64,000 nt of DNA from an uncultured Acetobacteraceae bacterium (GCA_937873205.1 CALMVO010000122.1:1-64000), one strand, 5' to 3'. Positions 1 to 10,507 are shown, numbered from the stretch's first letter. Numbers and translations are program-made. The notes: generated from the sequence alone by a model not told the origin.

Positions 1-35
1 CATCACGTTCTGGCTGCCAAAATGAGTCCTGAGCC

Positions 36-141
36 TAGAGGATGATCCGATCGCTAAGGCTCACGGATCATCCTTTAGCTTGTTGTTTTGACGAGCATCT
101 TCATCCGATCGAACGAGTCCGTTCGATCGGATGATGCTCTA
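36..141 (+). mobile_element. MITE-like palindromic element copy 1 (including flanking TA duplications)
   Basis: TA-GAGGATGATCCGATCG...CGATCGGATGATGCTC-TA; near-identical to copies at 19765, 33886, 61493. Confidence 0.85.
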
Positions 142-1308
142 GGCGCTGCCGGCGGCCCAGCCGCTCGACCAGGCCCACTGGAAGTTGTAGCCGCCAAGCC
201 AGCCGGTGACGTCGACCGCCTCGCCGACGAAGTGCAGCCCCGGCACCGCGCCCACCTCCAGCGTCCGCGAGGACAGGGCGGTGGTGTCGATGCCGCCGCG
301 CATCACCTCGGCCTTGGCATAGCCCTCGGTGCCGGACGGCGTCAGCCGCCAGCCGGACAGCCGGGCGGCCACCCCATCCAGCACCGCGCCGGGCAGGCCG
401 CCGAACGGGCCGGTCGCGCCCTCCTGTTCGGCGACGGCATGGGCCAGCCGCTGCGGCAGGATCTCGGCCAGGACGGTGGCCAGGCCGGCCTTGCCGCGGT
501 CCCGACGGCGCTGCCGCAGCCAGCCGGCCGTGTCCTGGCCGGGGGCCAGCGCCAGGCTGATCTCCTGGCCAGGCTGCCAATAGGACGAGAGCTGCAGCAG
601 CGCCGGCCCGGACAGGCCGCGATGCGTGAACAGCATCGCCTCCTCGAAGCCGGCCCGGCCGCAGCGCGCCGCGACCCGCAGCGAGACCCCGGCCAGCGCC
701 TTCATGCCGGCCTGGTCGTCGCCGCCGAAGGTGAACGGCACCAGCGCCGGCGCCGTGTCGACGACCGGCACGCCGAAATGCCGAGCGATGTCGAACGCGA
801 GCCCGGTGGCGCCGAGCTTGGGGATCGACAGCCCGCCGGTGGCGACGATCAGGCGGTCGGCCTCGAACGGGCCGCGATCGGTATCGATGCGGTAGCGGTC
901 GCCCCGGCCGAAGCCGGTGATGCGGTGGCCGGTCCGCAGCACCACGCCTGCGGCGTCGGCCTCGGCCAGCAGCATCGCGACGATCTGCCGCGCGGAGCCG
1001 TCGCAGAACAGCTGGCCCAGCGTCTTCTCGTGCCAGACGATGCCGTGACGCTCGACCAGGGCGAGGAAATCGTCGGAGCCGTAGCGGGCCAGCGCCGAAC
1101 GGCAGAAGGCCGGGTTGCGCGACAGGAACCGCTCCGGACGGCAGTCGCGGTTGGTGAAGTTGCAGCGGCCGCCGCCGGAGATAACGATCTTGGCGCCGGG
1201 CTCTGCGGCGTGGTCAAGCAGCAGCACGCGCCGTCCGCGCCGGCCGGCGGCGATCGCCGCCATCAGCCCGGCAGCGCCGGCGCCGAGGACGATCACATCA
1301 TGAATCAC
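139..1308 (-). CDS. NAD(P)/FAD-dependent oxidoreductase, HI0933/BaiN-like flavoprotein
   Basis: VIHDVIVLGAGAAGLMAAIAAGRRG dinucleotide-binding motif, GGGRCNFTN, C-terminal GYNFQWAWSSGWAAG; GTG start at 1308, TAG stop lies at the MITE edge. Confidence 0.85.
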   Translation of the reverse strand: MIHDVIVLGAGAAGLMAAIAAGRRGRRVLLLDHAAEPGAKIVISGGGRCNFTNRDCRPERFLSRNPAFCRSALARYGSDDFLALVERHGIVWHEKTLGQLFCDGSARQIVAMLLAEADAAGVVLRTGHRITGFGRGDRYRIDTDRGPFEADRLIVATGGLSIPKLGATGLAFDIARHFGVPVVDTAPALVPFTFGGDDQAGMKALAGVSLRVAARCGRAGFEEAMLFTHRGLSGPALLQLSSYWQPGQEISLALAPGQDTAGWLRQRRRDRGKAGLATVLAEILPQRLAHAVAEQEGATGPFGGLPGAVLDGVAARLSGWRLTPSGTEGYAKAEVMRGGIDTTALSSRTLEVGAVPGLHFVGEAVDVTGWLGGYNFQWAWSSGWAAGSA

Positions 1309-1327
1309 GAGCGCTGCTCCGAAGGAA

Positions 1328-1432
1328 GGCCAGGGGCTCTGCCCCTGGACCCCGCCAAAGGCTGGGCCTTTGGAAACCAATCCTTGAGTAGATGGGTCCT
1401 GGGGCCGCCGGCCCTAGTGGGGTCCAGGGGCG
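1328..1432 (+). repeat. Palindromic repeat family 2, copy A (full length)
   Basis: GGCCAGGGGCTCTGCCCCTGGACCCCGCCAAAGGCTGGGCCTTTGGAAACCA...GGGGTCCAGGGGCG; matches copy C in inverse orientation. Confidence 0.8.
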
Positions 1433-1468
1433 TCGCGCGACCGCGTGCTGCGCACGACGTCCCAGGCC

Positions 1469-2137
1469 TTAGAAGTCCAGGTCGCCATAATGCTCCGGCG
1501 GCGTGACCCCGGTCACGCGATCCGCGAGCAGCGCCCGGAAGCAGGGGCGCGACTTCACCTTGGCATACCAGTCCTTGGTGGCTGGGCTCAGCGTCCAGTC
1601 GATGTCGCCGATATAGTCGAGCGAGGAGAGCTGCGCCGCGGCCGCGAAATCGGCCAGCGACAGCGCCGGCCCGGCCAGCCACTTCCGGGTCTCGGCAAGC
1701 CAGCCGATATAGTCCAGGTGGTAGCGCATGTTGGCGTAGCCGGCGCGCAGCGCGGTGGCGTCGGGGTTGCCCTTGCCCATGATCCGCTTCAGCACCTTCT
1801 CGCCGAGCAGGTTGCGGGTCACCTCGTGGTGGAATTTGCCGTCGAACCAGGCGGCCAGCCGGCGCACCTCGACCCGCTCGGCCAGCGTGCGGCCGAGCAG
1901 CGGGGTGTCGGGATAGGCCTCCTCCAGGTACTCGCAGATCACGGCGGAGTCCGGGATCGAGAGCCCGTTCTCCTCCATGAGCATCGGCACCGTGCCGGCC
2001 GGGTTGAGGTCGAGGAACTCCGGCCGGCGCTCCCACATCTTCTCGACCTTGAGCTCGAACGGCAGGCGCTTCTCGGACAGCACCAGGCGGACCTTGCGCG
2101 AGAACGGCGAGAGCGGCTGGTGGTGCAGGATGCGCAT
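1469..2137 (-). CDS. Glutathione S-transferase family protein
   Basis: MRILHHQPLSPFSRKVRLVLSEKRLPFE N-terminal thioredoxin fold, GST C-terminal domain pattern. Confidence 0.85.
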   Translation of the reverse strand: MRILHHQPLSPFSRKVRLVLSEKRLPFELKVEKMWERRPEFLDLNPAGTVPMLMEENGLSIPDSAVICEYLEEAYPDTPLLGRTLAERVEVRRLAAWFDGKFHHEVTRNLLGEKVLKRIMGKGNPDATALRAGYANMRYHLDYIGWLAETRKWLAGPALSLADFAAAAQLSSLDYIGDIDWTLSPATKDWYAKVKSRPCFRALLADRVTGVTPPEHYGDLDF

Positions 2138-2280
2138 GGCGGCCGACGCTATTTCATCCGCAGGGCTGTTGCCAGGGACCGTGACGGCCGGGGCCGGTTT
2201 GATGGAGGAAGGGCGCGCGTGCATGCTGGACAGCGTCCCGGGCACCGCGCCCGGTCATGCGCCTTTGAGGTCCGCCGCCC

Positions 2281-3009
2281 GTGCCCGATCCCGACGCCGC
2301 CGACGCCCAAGCCCCTGGCCGCCCGCTGCAGCAGATCCGGGTGCGCGGCCGCTCCTTCATGGCGCTGGTGTTGTCGCCGGAACCGCCGCTCGACGATTGG
2401 ATGGTGGCCCTCGACCGGCAGATCGCGAAGTCGGCGGCGTTCTTCGAGAGCAAGCCGGTCATCCTGGATTGCGGGCTGCTGACCGGTGACGATGACGGGC
2501 TGGCGGCGCTGGTGCCCGCACTGGCCGAGCGCGGCATCCGACTGATCGAGATCGAGAACGCCGACGCAGGCTGGGCGGCGACGGCGGACTGGGCCTGGCC
2601 GCAGGCCTTCTCCGGCGGCCGCGCGATCGGCGCCGTCGAGATCCCCGAGGCGCCGCTGCCGCCGCCGCCCGATCCGGCGGCCTCTTCCCTGGTGGTCGAG
2701 GAGCCGGTGCGGTCGGGGCGACAGGTCTCGTTCCCGGACGGCGATCTGGTGATCCTGGGTTCGGTGGCGTCGGGGGCGGAGGTGTCGGCCGGCGGCTCGG
2801 TGCACGTGTACGGCACGCTGCGCGGGCGGGCGCTGGCCGGAGTCGGCGGCAACCGGGCGGCGCGGGTGCTGTGCCGGCGCCTGCATGCCGAGCTGATCGC
2901 CGTAGCGGGCATCTACATGGTCGCCGACGACATGCCGGCAGCCCGGCTCGGGCAGTCGGTGCAGGCGCGGCTGGACGGCGAGCGTCTGGTGCTGTCGGCG
3001 CTCGATTGA
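2281..3009 (+). CDS. minC: Septum site-determining protein MinC
   Basis: C-terminal VRSGRQVSFPDGDLVILGSVASGAEVSAGGSVHVYGTLRGRALAG; upstream of minD-minE. Confidence 0.9.
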   Translation: MPDPDAADAQAPGRPLQQIRVRGRSFMALVLSPEPPLDDWMVALDRQIAKSAAFFESKPVILDCGLLTGDDDGLAALVPALAERGIRLIEIENADAGWAATADWAWPQAFSGGRAIGAVEIPEAPLPPPPDPAASSLVVEEPVRSGRQVSFPDGDLVILGSVASGAEVSAGGSVHVYGTLRGRALAGVGGNRAARVLCRRLHAELIAVAGIYMVADDMPAARLGQSVQARLDGERLVLSALD

Positions 3010-3045
3010 TGTAGAGCAGGGCCACGAGTGGGTAGGGGATTCCGC

Positions 3046-3876
3046 ATGGCCAAGGTGGTGGTGGTCACGTCAGGCAAGGGCGGCGTCGGCAAGACGACGT
3101 CGACGGCCGCCCTGGGTGCCGCCCTGGCGGTGGGATCGAACGGCAGCCCTGGCAAGAACGTCGTGGTGGTCGATTTCGACGTGGGGCTGCGCAACCTCGA
3201 CCTGGTGATGGGGGCCGAACGCCGCGTCGTCTACGACCTCGTCAACGTGGTGCAGGGCGACGCCAAGCTGAGCCAGGCGCTGATCCGCGACAAGCGGGTC
3301 GAGACGCTGTCGATCCTCCCCGCCTCGCAGACCCGCGACAAGGACGCGCTGACCCCGGACGGCGTGGCGCGGGTCATCGAGGAGCTGCGCGAGCGGTTCG
3401 ACTGGATCCTGTGCGACAGCCCGGCCGGCATCGAGAAGGGCGCCCAGCTGGCGATGTACCACGCCGACGAGGCGGTGGTGGTGACCAACCCGGAGGTGTC
3501 GTCGGTGCGGGACAGCGACCGCATCATCGGCCTGCTGGACAGCACGACCGCCAAGGCGAAGGCGGGCGAGACGATGGCCAAGCACCTGCTGCTGACCCGC
3601 TACGACCCCGCCCGCGCCGCGCGCGGCGAGATGCTGCTGACCGAGGACGTGCTGGAGATCCTGTCCATCCCGCTGATCGGCATCATCCCGGAGAGCGAGG
3701 AGGTGCTGCGGGCCTCGAACCTCGGCTCGCCGGTGACGCTCAGCAACCCGGACAGCGCGCCGGCGCGGGCGTATTTCGACGCCGTGCGCCGGCTGCAGGG
3801 TGAGACGCTGGAGATGCAGGTGCCGTCCGACCGCAAGGGGCTGCTGTCGTGGCTGTTCGGGCGGAGGGTGGCATGA
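3046..3876 (+). CDS. minD: Septum site-determining protein MinD
   Basis: [28 protein letters not shown] deviant Walker A; C-terminal amphipathic helix. Confidence 0.97.
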   Translation: MAKVVVVTSGKGGVGKTTSTAALGAALAVGSNGSPGKNVVVVDFDVGLRNLDLVMGAERRVVYDLVNVVQGDAKLSQALIRDKRVETLSILPASQTRDKDALTPDGVARVIEELRERFDWILCDSPAGIEKGAQLAMYHADEAVVVTNPEVSSVRDSDRIIGLLDSTTAKAKAGETMAKHLLLTRYDPARAARGEMLLTEDVLEILSIPLIGIIPESEEVLRASNLGSPVTLSNPDSAPARAYFDAVRRLQGETLEMQVPSDRKGLLSWLFGRRVA

Positions 3877-4193
3877 GCGGCGGCGGCATCGGCGGCGGCA
3901 AGGGCTTTCTCTCCGGGCTGTTCGCCCGGCGCGGCTCGGCGCCGGTGGCCCGCGACCGGCTGCAGATCCTGCTGGCGCACGAGCGCGCCGGCGGCTCGGA
4001 AGGCCAGTCGGACCTGATCGCCAAGCTGCGCGAGGAGATCCTCGAGGTGATCGCCCGTCACGTGCCGATCGACCGCGACAAGGTGCAGATCAAGCTCGAC
4101 CGGGGTGCGGCCATGACCACGCTCGAGATCGACGTCGAGGTGCCCGGGCTGAAGCTCGGTGGCGCCGCGGCGGCGAAGTCGGTGTCGCAGTAG
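3873..4193 (+). CDS. minE: Cell division topological specificity factor MinE
   Basis: [14 protein letters not shown]...[19 protein letters not shown]; overlaps minD 3' end. Confidence 0.93.
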   Translation: MSGGGIGGGKGFLSGLFARRGSAPVARDRLQILLAHERAGGSEGQSDLIAKLREEILEVIARHVPIDRDKVQIKLDRGAAMTTLEIDVEVPGLKLGGAAAAKSVSQ

Positions 4194-4202
4194 GCGACCG
4201 GT

Positions 4203-5279
4203 TCATGGTGACGGCGGTGAGAGACGCCTGCCCTCCGCGTCCCAGCGCCAGAGCGTCCGGTTGGTCAGCCGCGTGCCGCCCCACCAGCGATGCACCGGGT
4301 TGTGCCGCGACCAATCGTCGGAGCCGGCGATCAGGCGGTGCCCGAGCGCGGTGAGCGAGACCGGGCTCTCGCGAAAACGGCGATGACGGTCCGGATCGTC
4401 GTGCAGCCCGAGATCGAAGCGGCGTTCGGTGACGCCGGCGAGCGCCGCGACCGGAGCCGAGGCCAGATCGCACAGCGCCCCGCCGACCTCGAAATATCCG
4501 AGCGGCACTCGCTCGTCCCTCTGCAGCGTCCGCTGGATGAGGCGCATCGACCTCCGTTCCTCGTCCGGCAGATCATGGATCGATCCCCCGTCCCACCGGC
4601 GCCGCGCCGGGCTCCAGCGTCCATGCCGCTCCGCCAGGTGAAGAAGCTTCCGCTGCGTGGCGCCGAGGCCGATCGCGTCGGGCAGCTCGTCCAGCATCAC
4701 CTCGACGGCGCGGCCCATCCCGGGCAGACGACCGAGATCGGGGTCGTCACGCAGGGCATTCCAGAGCTCGGGCGTCGCAGCGCCGAACGCCGTCCAGGCT
4801 CGACGTGCCAGCGCAACGTCGGCCGGGCGGATAGGCCGGGACGGCAGCGCCCAGTCGCCGGGACGCCGGTGCCCGATCGGGCTGTCCGACTGCTTCAGCC
4901 AGAGCCGCGACGCGATCTCCGGGATGGCCCCGATCCAGTCCAACAGCTGCAAGAGCAGAAGCTGCGCATTGGGATCTGGATCGATCCACAGCGTGATCCG
5001 GTCGTACGCGAGACAGAATTCGGGTAGCCGGTTCCAGACCCGCATGAGGCTCGGATGGTTCCGCCGCTCGTCCCGGTCCTCGAACCACCACGGTTCGTAG
5101 AACAGCCCCTCGGTCTCGTAGACCGCCTTCCAGCGCTGGAAGAAGGTCTCGGGAGGCCCGGCGGGGACCGGACCGGTGACGAGCCGGTGCGTGAAGGGCA
5201 GGACGTCGTCGGCCAGCCGCTCCTGCCTGAGGTGCCCAGCGCCGGAGTCGCAGGTGACGAGGATCAGTGACGGCATCAC
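4203..5279 (-). CDS. DUF1835-like domain protein
   Basis: N-terminal SGAGHLRQ...DDVLPFTHRLVTGPVP and internal CLAYDRITLWIDPDPNAQLLLLQLL resemble the DUF1835 family. Confidence 0.6.
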   Translation of the reverse strand: MMPSLILVTCDSGAGHLRQERLADDVLPFTHRLVTGPVPAGPPETFFQRWKAVYETEGLFYEPWWFEDRDERRNHPSLMRVWNRLPEFCLAYDRITLWIDPDPNAQLLLLQLLDWIGAIPEIASRLWLKQSDSPIGHRRPGDWALPSRPIRPADVALARRAWTAFGAATPELWNALRDDPDLGRLPGMGRAVEVMLDELPDAIGLGATQRKLLHLAERHGRWSPARRRWDGGSIHDLPDEERRSMRLIQRTLQRDERVPLGYFEVGGALCDLASAPVAALAGVTERRFDLGLHDDPDRHRRFRESPVSLTALGHRLIAGSDDWSRHNPVHRWWGGTRLTNRTLWRWDAEGRRLSPPSP

Positions 5280-5351
5280 TCGCCTTCGACGTTCAACAAC
5301 GTTGCGTTCGAACCTGACGGGTCGGGCACGGCCACAGCGGTGGGCGGGCGG

Positions 5352-6074
5352 TCAGTTCGGGAGGTTCGGCTGCAGCAGGATGGCGACCTGGGCCACGTCG
5401 AGTAGGGCAGCGGCCCGCGCCGCCGCGATGTCGCGGGCACGGAGGGCCGCGATCAGCTGGCGATGCGGGTGCTCGTCCAGCGACTGGAACAGCGGCAGCG
5501 CCCGGTCGAAGCAAAGCACGTAGATGGGGCCGAGCCGCATCCACAGGCCCTCCAGCATGCGCAGGGTCATCGTCGAGCCGCCAATCCGGCACAGCCAGCG
5601 GTGGAACATCGCGTTGGCCTCGAGGTAGGCCGCATGCTCGCTGCGGCCGTAGAGCTCCAGGCAACCGTCGTTGATGCGCTCGAGCTCGTCGATCTGGGCG
5701 GGGGTGGCGACCGGCACGGCGCGCTCGGCGGCGCGGGCCTCGAGGTCGCCGCGCATCTCGATCAGCTCGCGGAAGCCGGCACGGTCCATGGTCGCCACAA
5801 CCGCCGAGCCGCGATCGTCGAGCGACAGCGCCTGCTCGGAGACCAGCCGCAGCAGCGCCTCGCGCACCGGGGTCGGGCTCAGGCCCAGCTCGGCGGCGAG
5901 CGGACGCAGGATCAGCCGGTGGCCGGGTCGCAGCGCGCTGCCGATCAGCGCGCGGCTGATCTGGGCGTAGGCCCGCTGGCTCAGGCTGTCGCGCCCGCCT
6001 TCGTCGAGCATGGTGCCCACGACGTCCAGCAGTCCGGGTCCGCCGGCAGCGGCCGGCAAGGAGGATCCGCTCAT
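5352..6074 (-). CDS. GntR family transcriptional regulator (FCD domain)
   Basis: LRPGHRLILRPLAAELGLSPTPVREALLRLVSEQAL wHTH and FCD-type C-terminus. Confidence 0.88.
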   Translation of the reverse strand: MSGSSLPAAAGGPGLLDVVGTMLDEGGRDSLSQRAYAQISRALIGSALRPGHRLILRPLAAELGLSPTPVREALLRLVSEQALSLDDRGSAVVATMDRAGFRELIEMRGDLEARAAERAVPVATPAQIDELERINDGCLELYGRSEHAAYLEANAMFHRWLCRIGGSTMTLRMLEGLWMRLGPIYVLCFDRALPLFQSLDEHPHRQLIAALRARDIAAARAAALLDVAQVAILLQPNLPN

Positions 6075-6338
6075 CGTTCGACACCACACGACCAGTCTCG
6101 CTGCAACATAACCGGAGAGCGGGCCCCGCGCGCCAGCACAGAATCGTATGTATCTTGCCGACGAACCGGCACACCGTCCGCACCGGTCGGCTTGCAAGCT
6201 CCGGCTCGTCCGGCATCCCGGACGGCTGGTGGCGCGGCCGAAACGCCGTTACCGTCCCGCCGGTGCCGCGGCGCCAAACCCTGCCCGCATGGACGGGCGC
6301 GGCACCGGACGTCGAGGTCCCGAACATGATGGTGGACG

Positions 6339-7376
6339 ATGGATACCCACGCCGGCCGGGGTGACGGGCAGGATCCACGTGACGGCCCGTCGTCGAACGG
6401 ACCGGCAACGACCGCCGTGTTCACGGGACTCTCCAGCTACCTCGAGCTCGGCATGACGACGGTCGAGGGATGGCTGTCTCCGACCGCCGCCTGCATCGTC
6501 GGCCGTCTGCTGATCGAGCAGGCTCACACCGGCCTGCGCGGCGACGTCTGTGAGATCGGCGTCCACCACGGGAAGCTCTTCCTGGTCCTGGCGAACGCCG
6601 CAGCACCCGGCGAGCGCGCGGTCGCGGTCGATGTCTTCGGTGACCAGGACAAGAACGTCGACAGATCGGGATGCGGCGACCGCGTCGTCTTCGAGCAGAA
6701 CATCGCCCGCTACGCGCCGGGCGCCGCCGTCGAGATCATGCCCGTCTCCAGCCTGACCCTGCGCGAGACCGGTTTCCTGTCGCATCGCTTCCGCTTCATC
6801 TCGGTCGACGGCGGCCACACGGCGCCCACGGTGTCGAACGATCTGCGACTGGCCGAGCAGACGTTGATCCGGGGTGGCGTCGTCGCCCTCGACGATATCC
6901 TGAGCAGTCACTGGACCGGCGTGCTGACAGGGCTTGCGCGCTACGTCGCCGCGGGCGGAACGCTGCTGCCGTTCGCCCTGATCCCGAACAAGCTGCTGCT
7001 GACGACGGACGCGGCGTCGGCGAACCTCGGCAGGGCGCTGCTGCGACGGCTGTTCCCCCTCGCATCGGTCAAGAGGAATCTCGAATTCCTGAGTGGTTTC
7101 GTCGATCTTTACGAAGATCATCCGTATTACGACCGCGGGAACTACGCCAACCTCCGCCTGGCGCTCGACGATGCGGGACGTGAACGGGACGCCCTGCTGA
7201 CACGGCTGGACGAAGCGCGCGTGGATGTCTCCGAGCTTCGGCACGCCCATGACGAGCTGGCGGTTCGGCATGAGGCGGCGGAAGCTCGTCTCGCGAGACT
7301 GCAGGCCAGCACGTCGTGGCGCATGACGGGCCCGCTGCGCGGAATCGTCGACCTCCTCAGAGGCCAACGGGGTTGA
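6339..7376 (+). CDS. Class I SAM-dependent methyltransferase-like protein with C-terminal coiled-coil tail
   Basis: GDVCEIGVHHGKLFLVLANAA...ISVDGGHTAPTVSNDL; coiled coil then STSWRMTGPLR tail typical of glycan-biosynthesis proteins. Confidence 0.65.
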   Translation: MDTHAGRGDGQDPRDGPSSNGPATTAVFTGLSSYLELGMTTVEGWLSPTAACIVGRLLIEQAHTGLRGDVCEIGVHHGKLFLVLANAAAPGERAVAVDVFGDQDKNVDRSGCGDRVVFEQNIARYAPGAAVEIMPVSSLTLRETGFLSHRFRFISVDGGHTAPTVSNDLRLAEQTLIRGGVVALDDILSSHWTGVLTGLARYVAAGGTLLPFALIPNKLLLTTDAASANLGRALLRRLFPLASVKRNLEFLSGFVDLYEDHPYYDRGNYANLRLALDDAGRERDALLTRLDEARVDVSELRHAHDELAVRHEAAEARLARLQASTSWRMTGPLRGIVDLLRGQRG

Positions 7377-7424
7377 CCTCCCTGGATCGTGTCGTCGGCC
7401 ATGGTCCCGCGCCACATACCACTC

Positions 7425-7820
7425 TCAGGGTTGTCGGCGCTCGATCTCGACGCCCACGGAGTCCAGTTCCGCGAACACGTCGAGCTTCTCGACCCGGACC
7501 CGCACCACCCGGATGCGCTCGTCCGCGAGTGCGCCCGTGGCGATCCGCTCGGCCAGCGTCTCGACCAACCGAACGTGGCCCTCGCCGATGATCCGGCGCA
7601 CCATCTGCACCAGCCGCTCGTAGGACACCGTGCGGCTGAGGTCGTCGCGCCCGACCACGAGCCCGGGCTCGTCCCGCACGCCGAAATCGATGTTGATCCG
7701 CACCCGCTGGTCCACCCCCTCCTCGTGCGGATAGACGCCGATCTGCGCGCCCACCACCATGTCGCGCAGGAACACGCGGCGCAGCGGCGGCCGGTCCGGC
7801 CATGGTGGCAGCACGCTCAT
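7425..7820 (-). CDS. folB: Dihydroneopterin aldolase
   Basis: FLRDMVVGAQIGVYPHEEGVDQRVRINIDF...SYERLVQMVRRIIGEGHVRLVETLAERIA. Confidence 0.9.
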   Translation of the reverse strand: MSVLPPWPDRPPLRRVFLRDMVVGAQIGVYPHEEGVDQRVRINIDFGVRDEPGLVVGRDDLSRTVSYERLVQMVRRIIGEGHVRLVETLAERIATGALADERIRVVRVRVEKLDVFAELDSVGVEIERRQP

Positions 7821-7824
7821 CCGG

Positions 7825-8619
7825 TCACTCCTCCGGCGCCTCGGCGGCGGCCGGGCCCGGCTGCCACTGCAGATGCTGGCCACCATCGAGGGCCAGCATC
7901 TGCCCGGTCACCGACGGCAGGCAGAGCAGCATCAGCGCCGCCCGCGCCACCTCGTCGGGGCTGGTGCCGTGGCCGAGCGGGACGCCGGCGCACTGCACCC
8001 GGAACTGCGCCTCGCTCTGGCGCGGGCTCGGCAGCGCGGGACCCGGCCCAATCGCGTTCACCCGGATCCCGCGAGGCGCCAGCGCCAGCGCCATCGATTG
8101 CGTGAGCGCCCAGAGCCCGGCCTTCGACAGCGTGTAGGACACGAAGTGCGGCGTCAGCGACCACACCCGCTGGTCCAGCATGTTCAGCACCATGCCCTGC
8201 GCCGCCTCCGGCAGCTGGCGCGCGAAATCCTGCATCAGCCGGAAGGGTGCCCGCAGGTTCGGCTCCAGGTGCCGGTCCCAGGAGGCGCGGTCGGCATCGT
8301 CCCACTCGTCGCGCTCGAAGGTGCTGGCGTTGTTCACCAGCACGCCGAGCGGCCCGACCGCGTCGGCGGCCTGCCCGACCAGCCGCCCGACCGCGTCCTC
8401 GGAGGCGAGGTCGGCCTCCAGCAACGCCGCATGGACGCCCCGGTCGCGCAGCATCGCCAGCGTCTCCAGCCCGTCCGGTCCACGGTGGCGGACGTGGATC
8501 GCCACAGCGAAGCCGGCTTCGGCCAGCGCCAGCGCGATCGCGCGGCCCAGCCGGGCGCCGCCGCCGGTGACCAGCGCGGCGCGCGGGATCGCCGCCGGGA
8601 TCGGCCAGAGACCGGTCAC
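7825..8619 (-). CDS. SDR family oxidoreductase (pteridine reductase-like)
   Basis: RAALVTGGGARLGRAIALALAEAGF, SYTLSKAGLWALTQSMALALAPRGIRVNAIGPG; GTG start overlaps recR stop; next to folB. Confidence 0.85.
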   Translation of the reverse strand: MTGLWPIPAAIPRAALVTGGGARLGRAIALALAEAGFAVAIHVRHRGPDGLETLAMLRDRGVHAALLEADLASEDAVGRLVGQAADAVGPLGVLVNNASTFERDEWDDADRASWDRHLEPNLRAPFRLMQDFARQLPEAAQGMVLNMLDQRVWSLTPHFVSYTLSKAGLWALTQSMALALAPRGIRVNAIGPGPALPSPRQSEAQFRVQCAGVPLGHGTSPDEVARAALMLLCLPSVTGQMLALDGGQHLQWQPGPAAAEAPEE

Positions 8620-9206
8620 GCCCGGCGCGCCATCAGGGCCGCCGCCAGGGTGCCGTCGTCGAGCACGTCGAGGGCGCCGCCCATCGGCACCCCCTGCGCC
8701 ACCCGGCTGACGGTGATGCCGTAGCCCGCCAGCCGCTCGGACAGCCAATGCACGGTGGTGGCCCCCTCGACCGTGGCGCCCAGCGCCAGGATCACCTCGC
8801 GCACGCCACCCTCCTCCAGCCGGGACAGCAACGGCGCCGTGCTGAGATCCTCCGGGCCGGTACCCCCCAGCGCCGACAGCGTGCCGCCCAGCACGTGGTA
8901 GAGCCCGCGATGCACCGCCGCGCGCTCCAGGGCCCAGAGGTCGCCCACCCCTTCCACCACGCAGACGATGCCGCGGTCGCGGTGCGGGTCCTCGCAGATC
9001 GTGCACGGGTCGCGGCTGTCGAGGTTGCCGCACAGACGGCAGGCCCGCACGCTGCGGGCGGCGTGCTCCATCGCGCTGGCCAGCGGCAGCAGCCGCGTGG
9101 CGGGATCGCGCAGCAGGGTCAGCGCCGCACGGCGGGCGCTGCGGGGCCCGAAACCGGGTAGCCGCGCCAGCAGCGCGATCAGGCGCTCGATCTCGGGACC
9201 GCCCAT
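8616..9206 (-). CDS. recR: Recombination mediator RecR
   Basis: LIALLARLPGFGPRSARRAALTLL, CRLCGNLDSRDPCTICEDPHRDRGIVCVVEGVGDLWALER. Confidence 0.95.
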   Translation of the reverse strand: MGGPEIERLIALLARLPGFGPRSARRAALTLLRDPATRLLPLASAMEHAARSVRACRLCGNLDSRDPCTICEDPHRDRGIVCVVEGVGDLWALERAAVHRGLYHVLGGTLSALGGTGPEDLSTAPLLSRLEEGGVREVILALGATVEGATTVHWLSERLAGYGITVSRVAQGVPMGGALDVLDDGTLAAALMARRA

Positions 9207-9213
9207 GGGGCGT

Positions 9214-9537
9214 TCAGAACGGCAGCTTCATGCCCGGCGGCAGGTTGAGGCCGCCGGTCACCTTCTGCATTTCCTCCGAGGTGCGGGTCTCAAGGTGACG
9301 CCTGGCCTCGGCGTGCGCCGCCACGATCAGGTCCTCCAGCATCTCGGTCTCCGCCGGGTCGGCGAGCTTGGGATCGATGCGGATGCGCTTCAGGTCGCCC
9401 TTGCCGCTGAGCGTCACCGCGACCATGCCGGCACCGGCCTGGCCCTCGACCTCAAGCTCGGCGAGCCCGTTCTGCATCTCCTCCATCTTCGCCTGCATCT
9501 GCGACGCCTGCTTCATCAGGCCGGCCAGGTTCTTCAT
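9214..9537 (-). CDS. ybaB: YbaB/EbfC family nucleoid-associated protein
   Basis: [56 protein letters not shown]. Confidence 0.95.
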   Translation of the reverse strand: MKNLAGLMKQASQMQAKMEEMQNGLAELEVEGQAGAGMVAVTLSGKGDLKRIRIDPKLADPAETEMLEDLIVAAHAEARRHLETRTSEEMQKVTGGLNLPPGMKLPF

Positions 9538-9783
9538 CGATGCCTCACGCTTTTTGGATGCGCATCAAGATGGGACCGAACCCGGATCGGCGCCACCGCT
9601 GCGGCGCCATAAACGGCGTGCGGTATCCCGGGCCGGTCCCGCCGCAGATCACCGATCCCTCCCGACGATCCGGACGGCGCGTCGGCGACCACAACCCGGC
9701 CGACGATGTTGCGCGCTCGCAACCCATGCCGTCGGATACGAGACGGGCGGAGATCCGTGACTGGTTGCAAGGGATTTGGCGGC

Positions 9784-10476
9784 ATGGTGGTTCAGCTACT
9801 TCGGTCCGATCGGCGTGCGGCCGAGGTTGGGGCCTGCATCCTGACGGCGGCGGGCGGGATGATGGATGGCTGGGTCTACCTGGCGCACGGCCACCTGTTC
9901 GCCAACGCGCAGACCGGCAACGTCGTCCTGCTCGCCCTCTCGGTCGCCGCCGGCAGGCTGGGCGATGCCGCGCATTTCGTTCCCTCGATCGCGGCCTTCG
10001 TCGCCGGGCTGTTCGTGTCGCGACTGGCGGCGACCTGGCTGAAGAGCCGGCGCCTGAACTCGCGGACCATCCGCCTCGGCGCCGAGTGCGTCATCCTGCT
10101 CGGGCTGGGGCTCTGGGCGCACAGTCTGTCCGACACCGTCGTGACCGCCAGCGTCGGCTTCATCGCCGCGCTGCAGATCACCAGCCTGTCCCATATCGGC
10201 CGCTCGAGCTTCAATACCGGCATGACGACGGGAAACCTGACCAGCGCGGTGTCGGCGACCGTCGCGGCCTGGCTCGACGGATCCGCGGCGGATCGCGCTC
10301 GCGCGGCAGCACTCTGGTCGATGTGCGTCGCTTTCCTGCTGGGCGCGTTGCTGAGCGGCCTGTGCACGCACCGCTTCGGTGACCGCACCGTGTTCCTCAT
10401 CGCGGCCCTGGTCGCATGCGCCGTCGCGGTCACGTGGCGGGCCCCCGATCCGCTTCCCGAACCTGGATCGACATGA
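9784..10476 (+). CDS. DUF1275 (YoaK) family membrane protein
   Basis: GGMMDGWVYLAHGHLFANAQTGNVVLLAL and FNTGMTTGNLTSAVSA motifs. Confidence 0.85.
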   Translation: MVVQLLRSDRRAAEVGACILTAAGGMMDGWVYLAHGHLFANAQTGNVVLLALSVAAGRLGDAAHFVPSIAAFVAGLFVSRLAATWLKSRRLNSRTIRLGAECVILLGLGLWAHSLSDTVVTASVGFIAALQITSLSHIGRSSFNTGMTTGNLTSAVSATVAAWLDGSAADRARAAALWSMCVAFLLGALLSGLCTHRFGDRTVFLIAALVACAVAVTWRAPDPLPEPGST

Positions 10477-10507
10477 GATGGCCTGGACGCAGCCGGGACG
10501 AATCGCC

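Noticed and set aside
88-1506. 472-aa plus-strand ORF starting MTSIFIRSNESVRSDDA
   Set aside because: Its start is only translated MITE sequence (the same peptide starts the ORF at 33938); the remainder is antisense to the BaiN-like gene.
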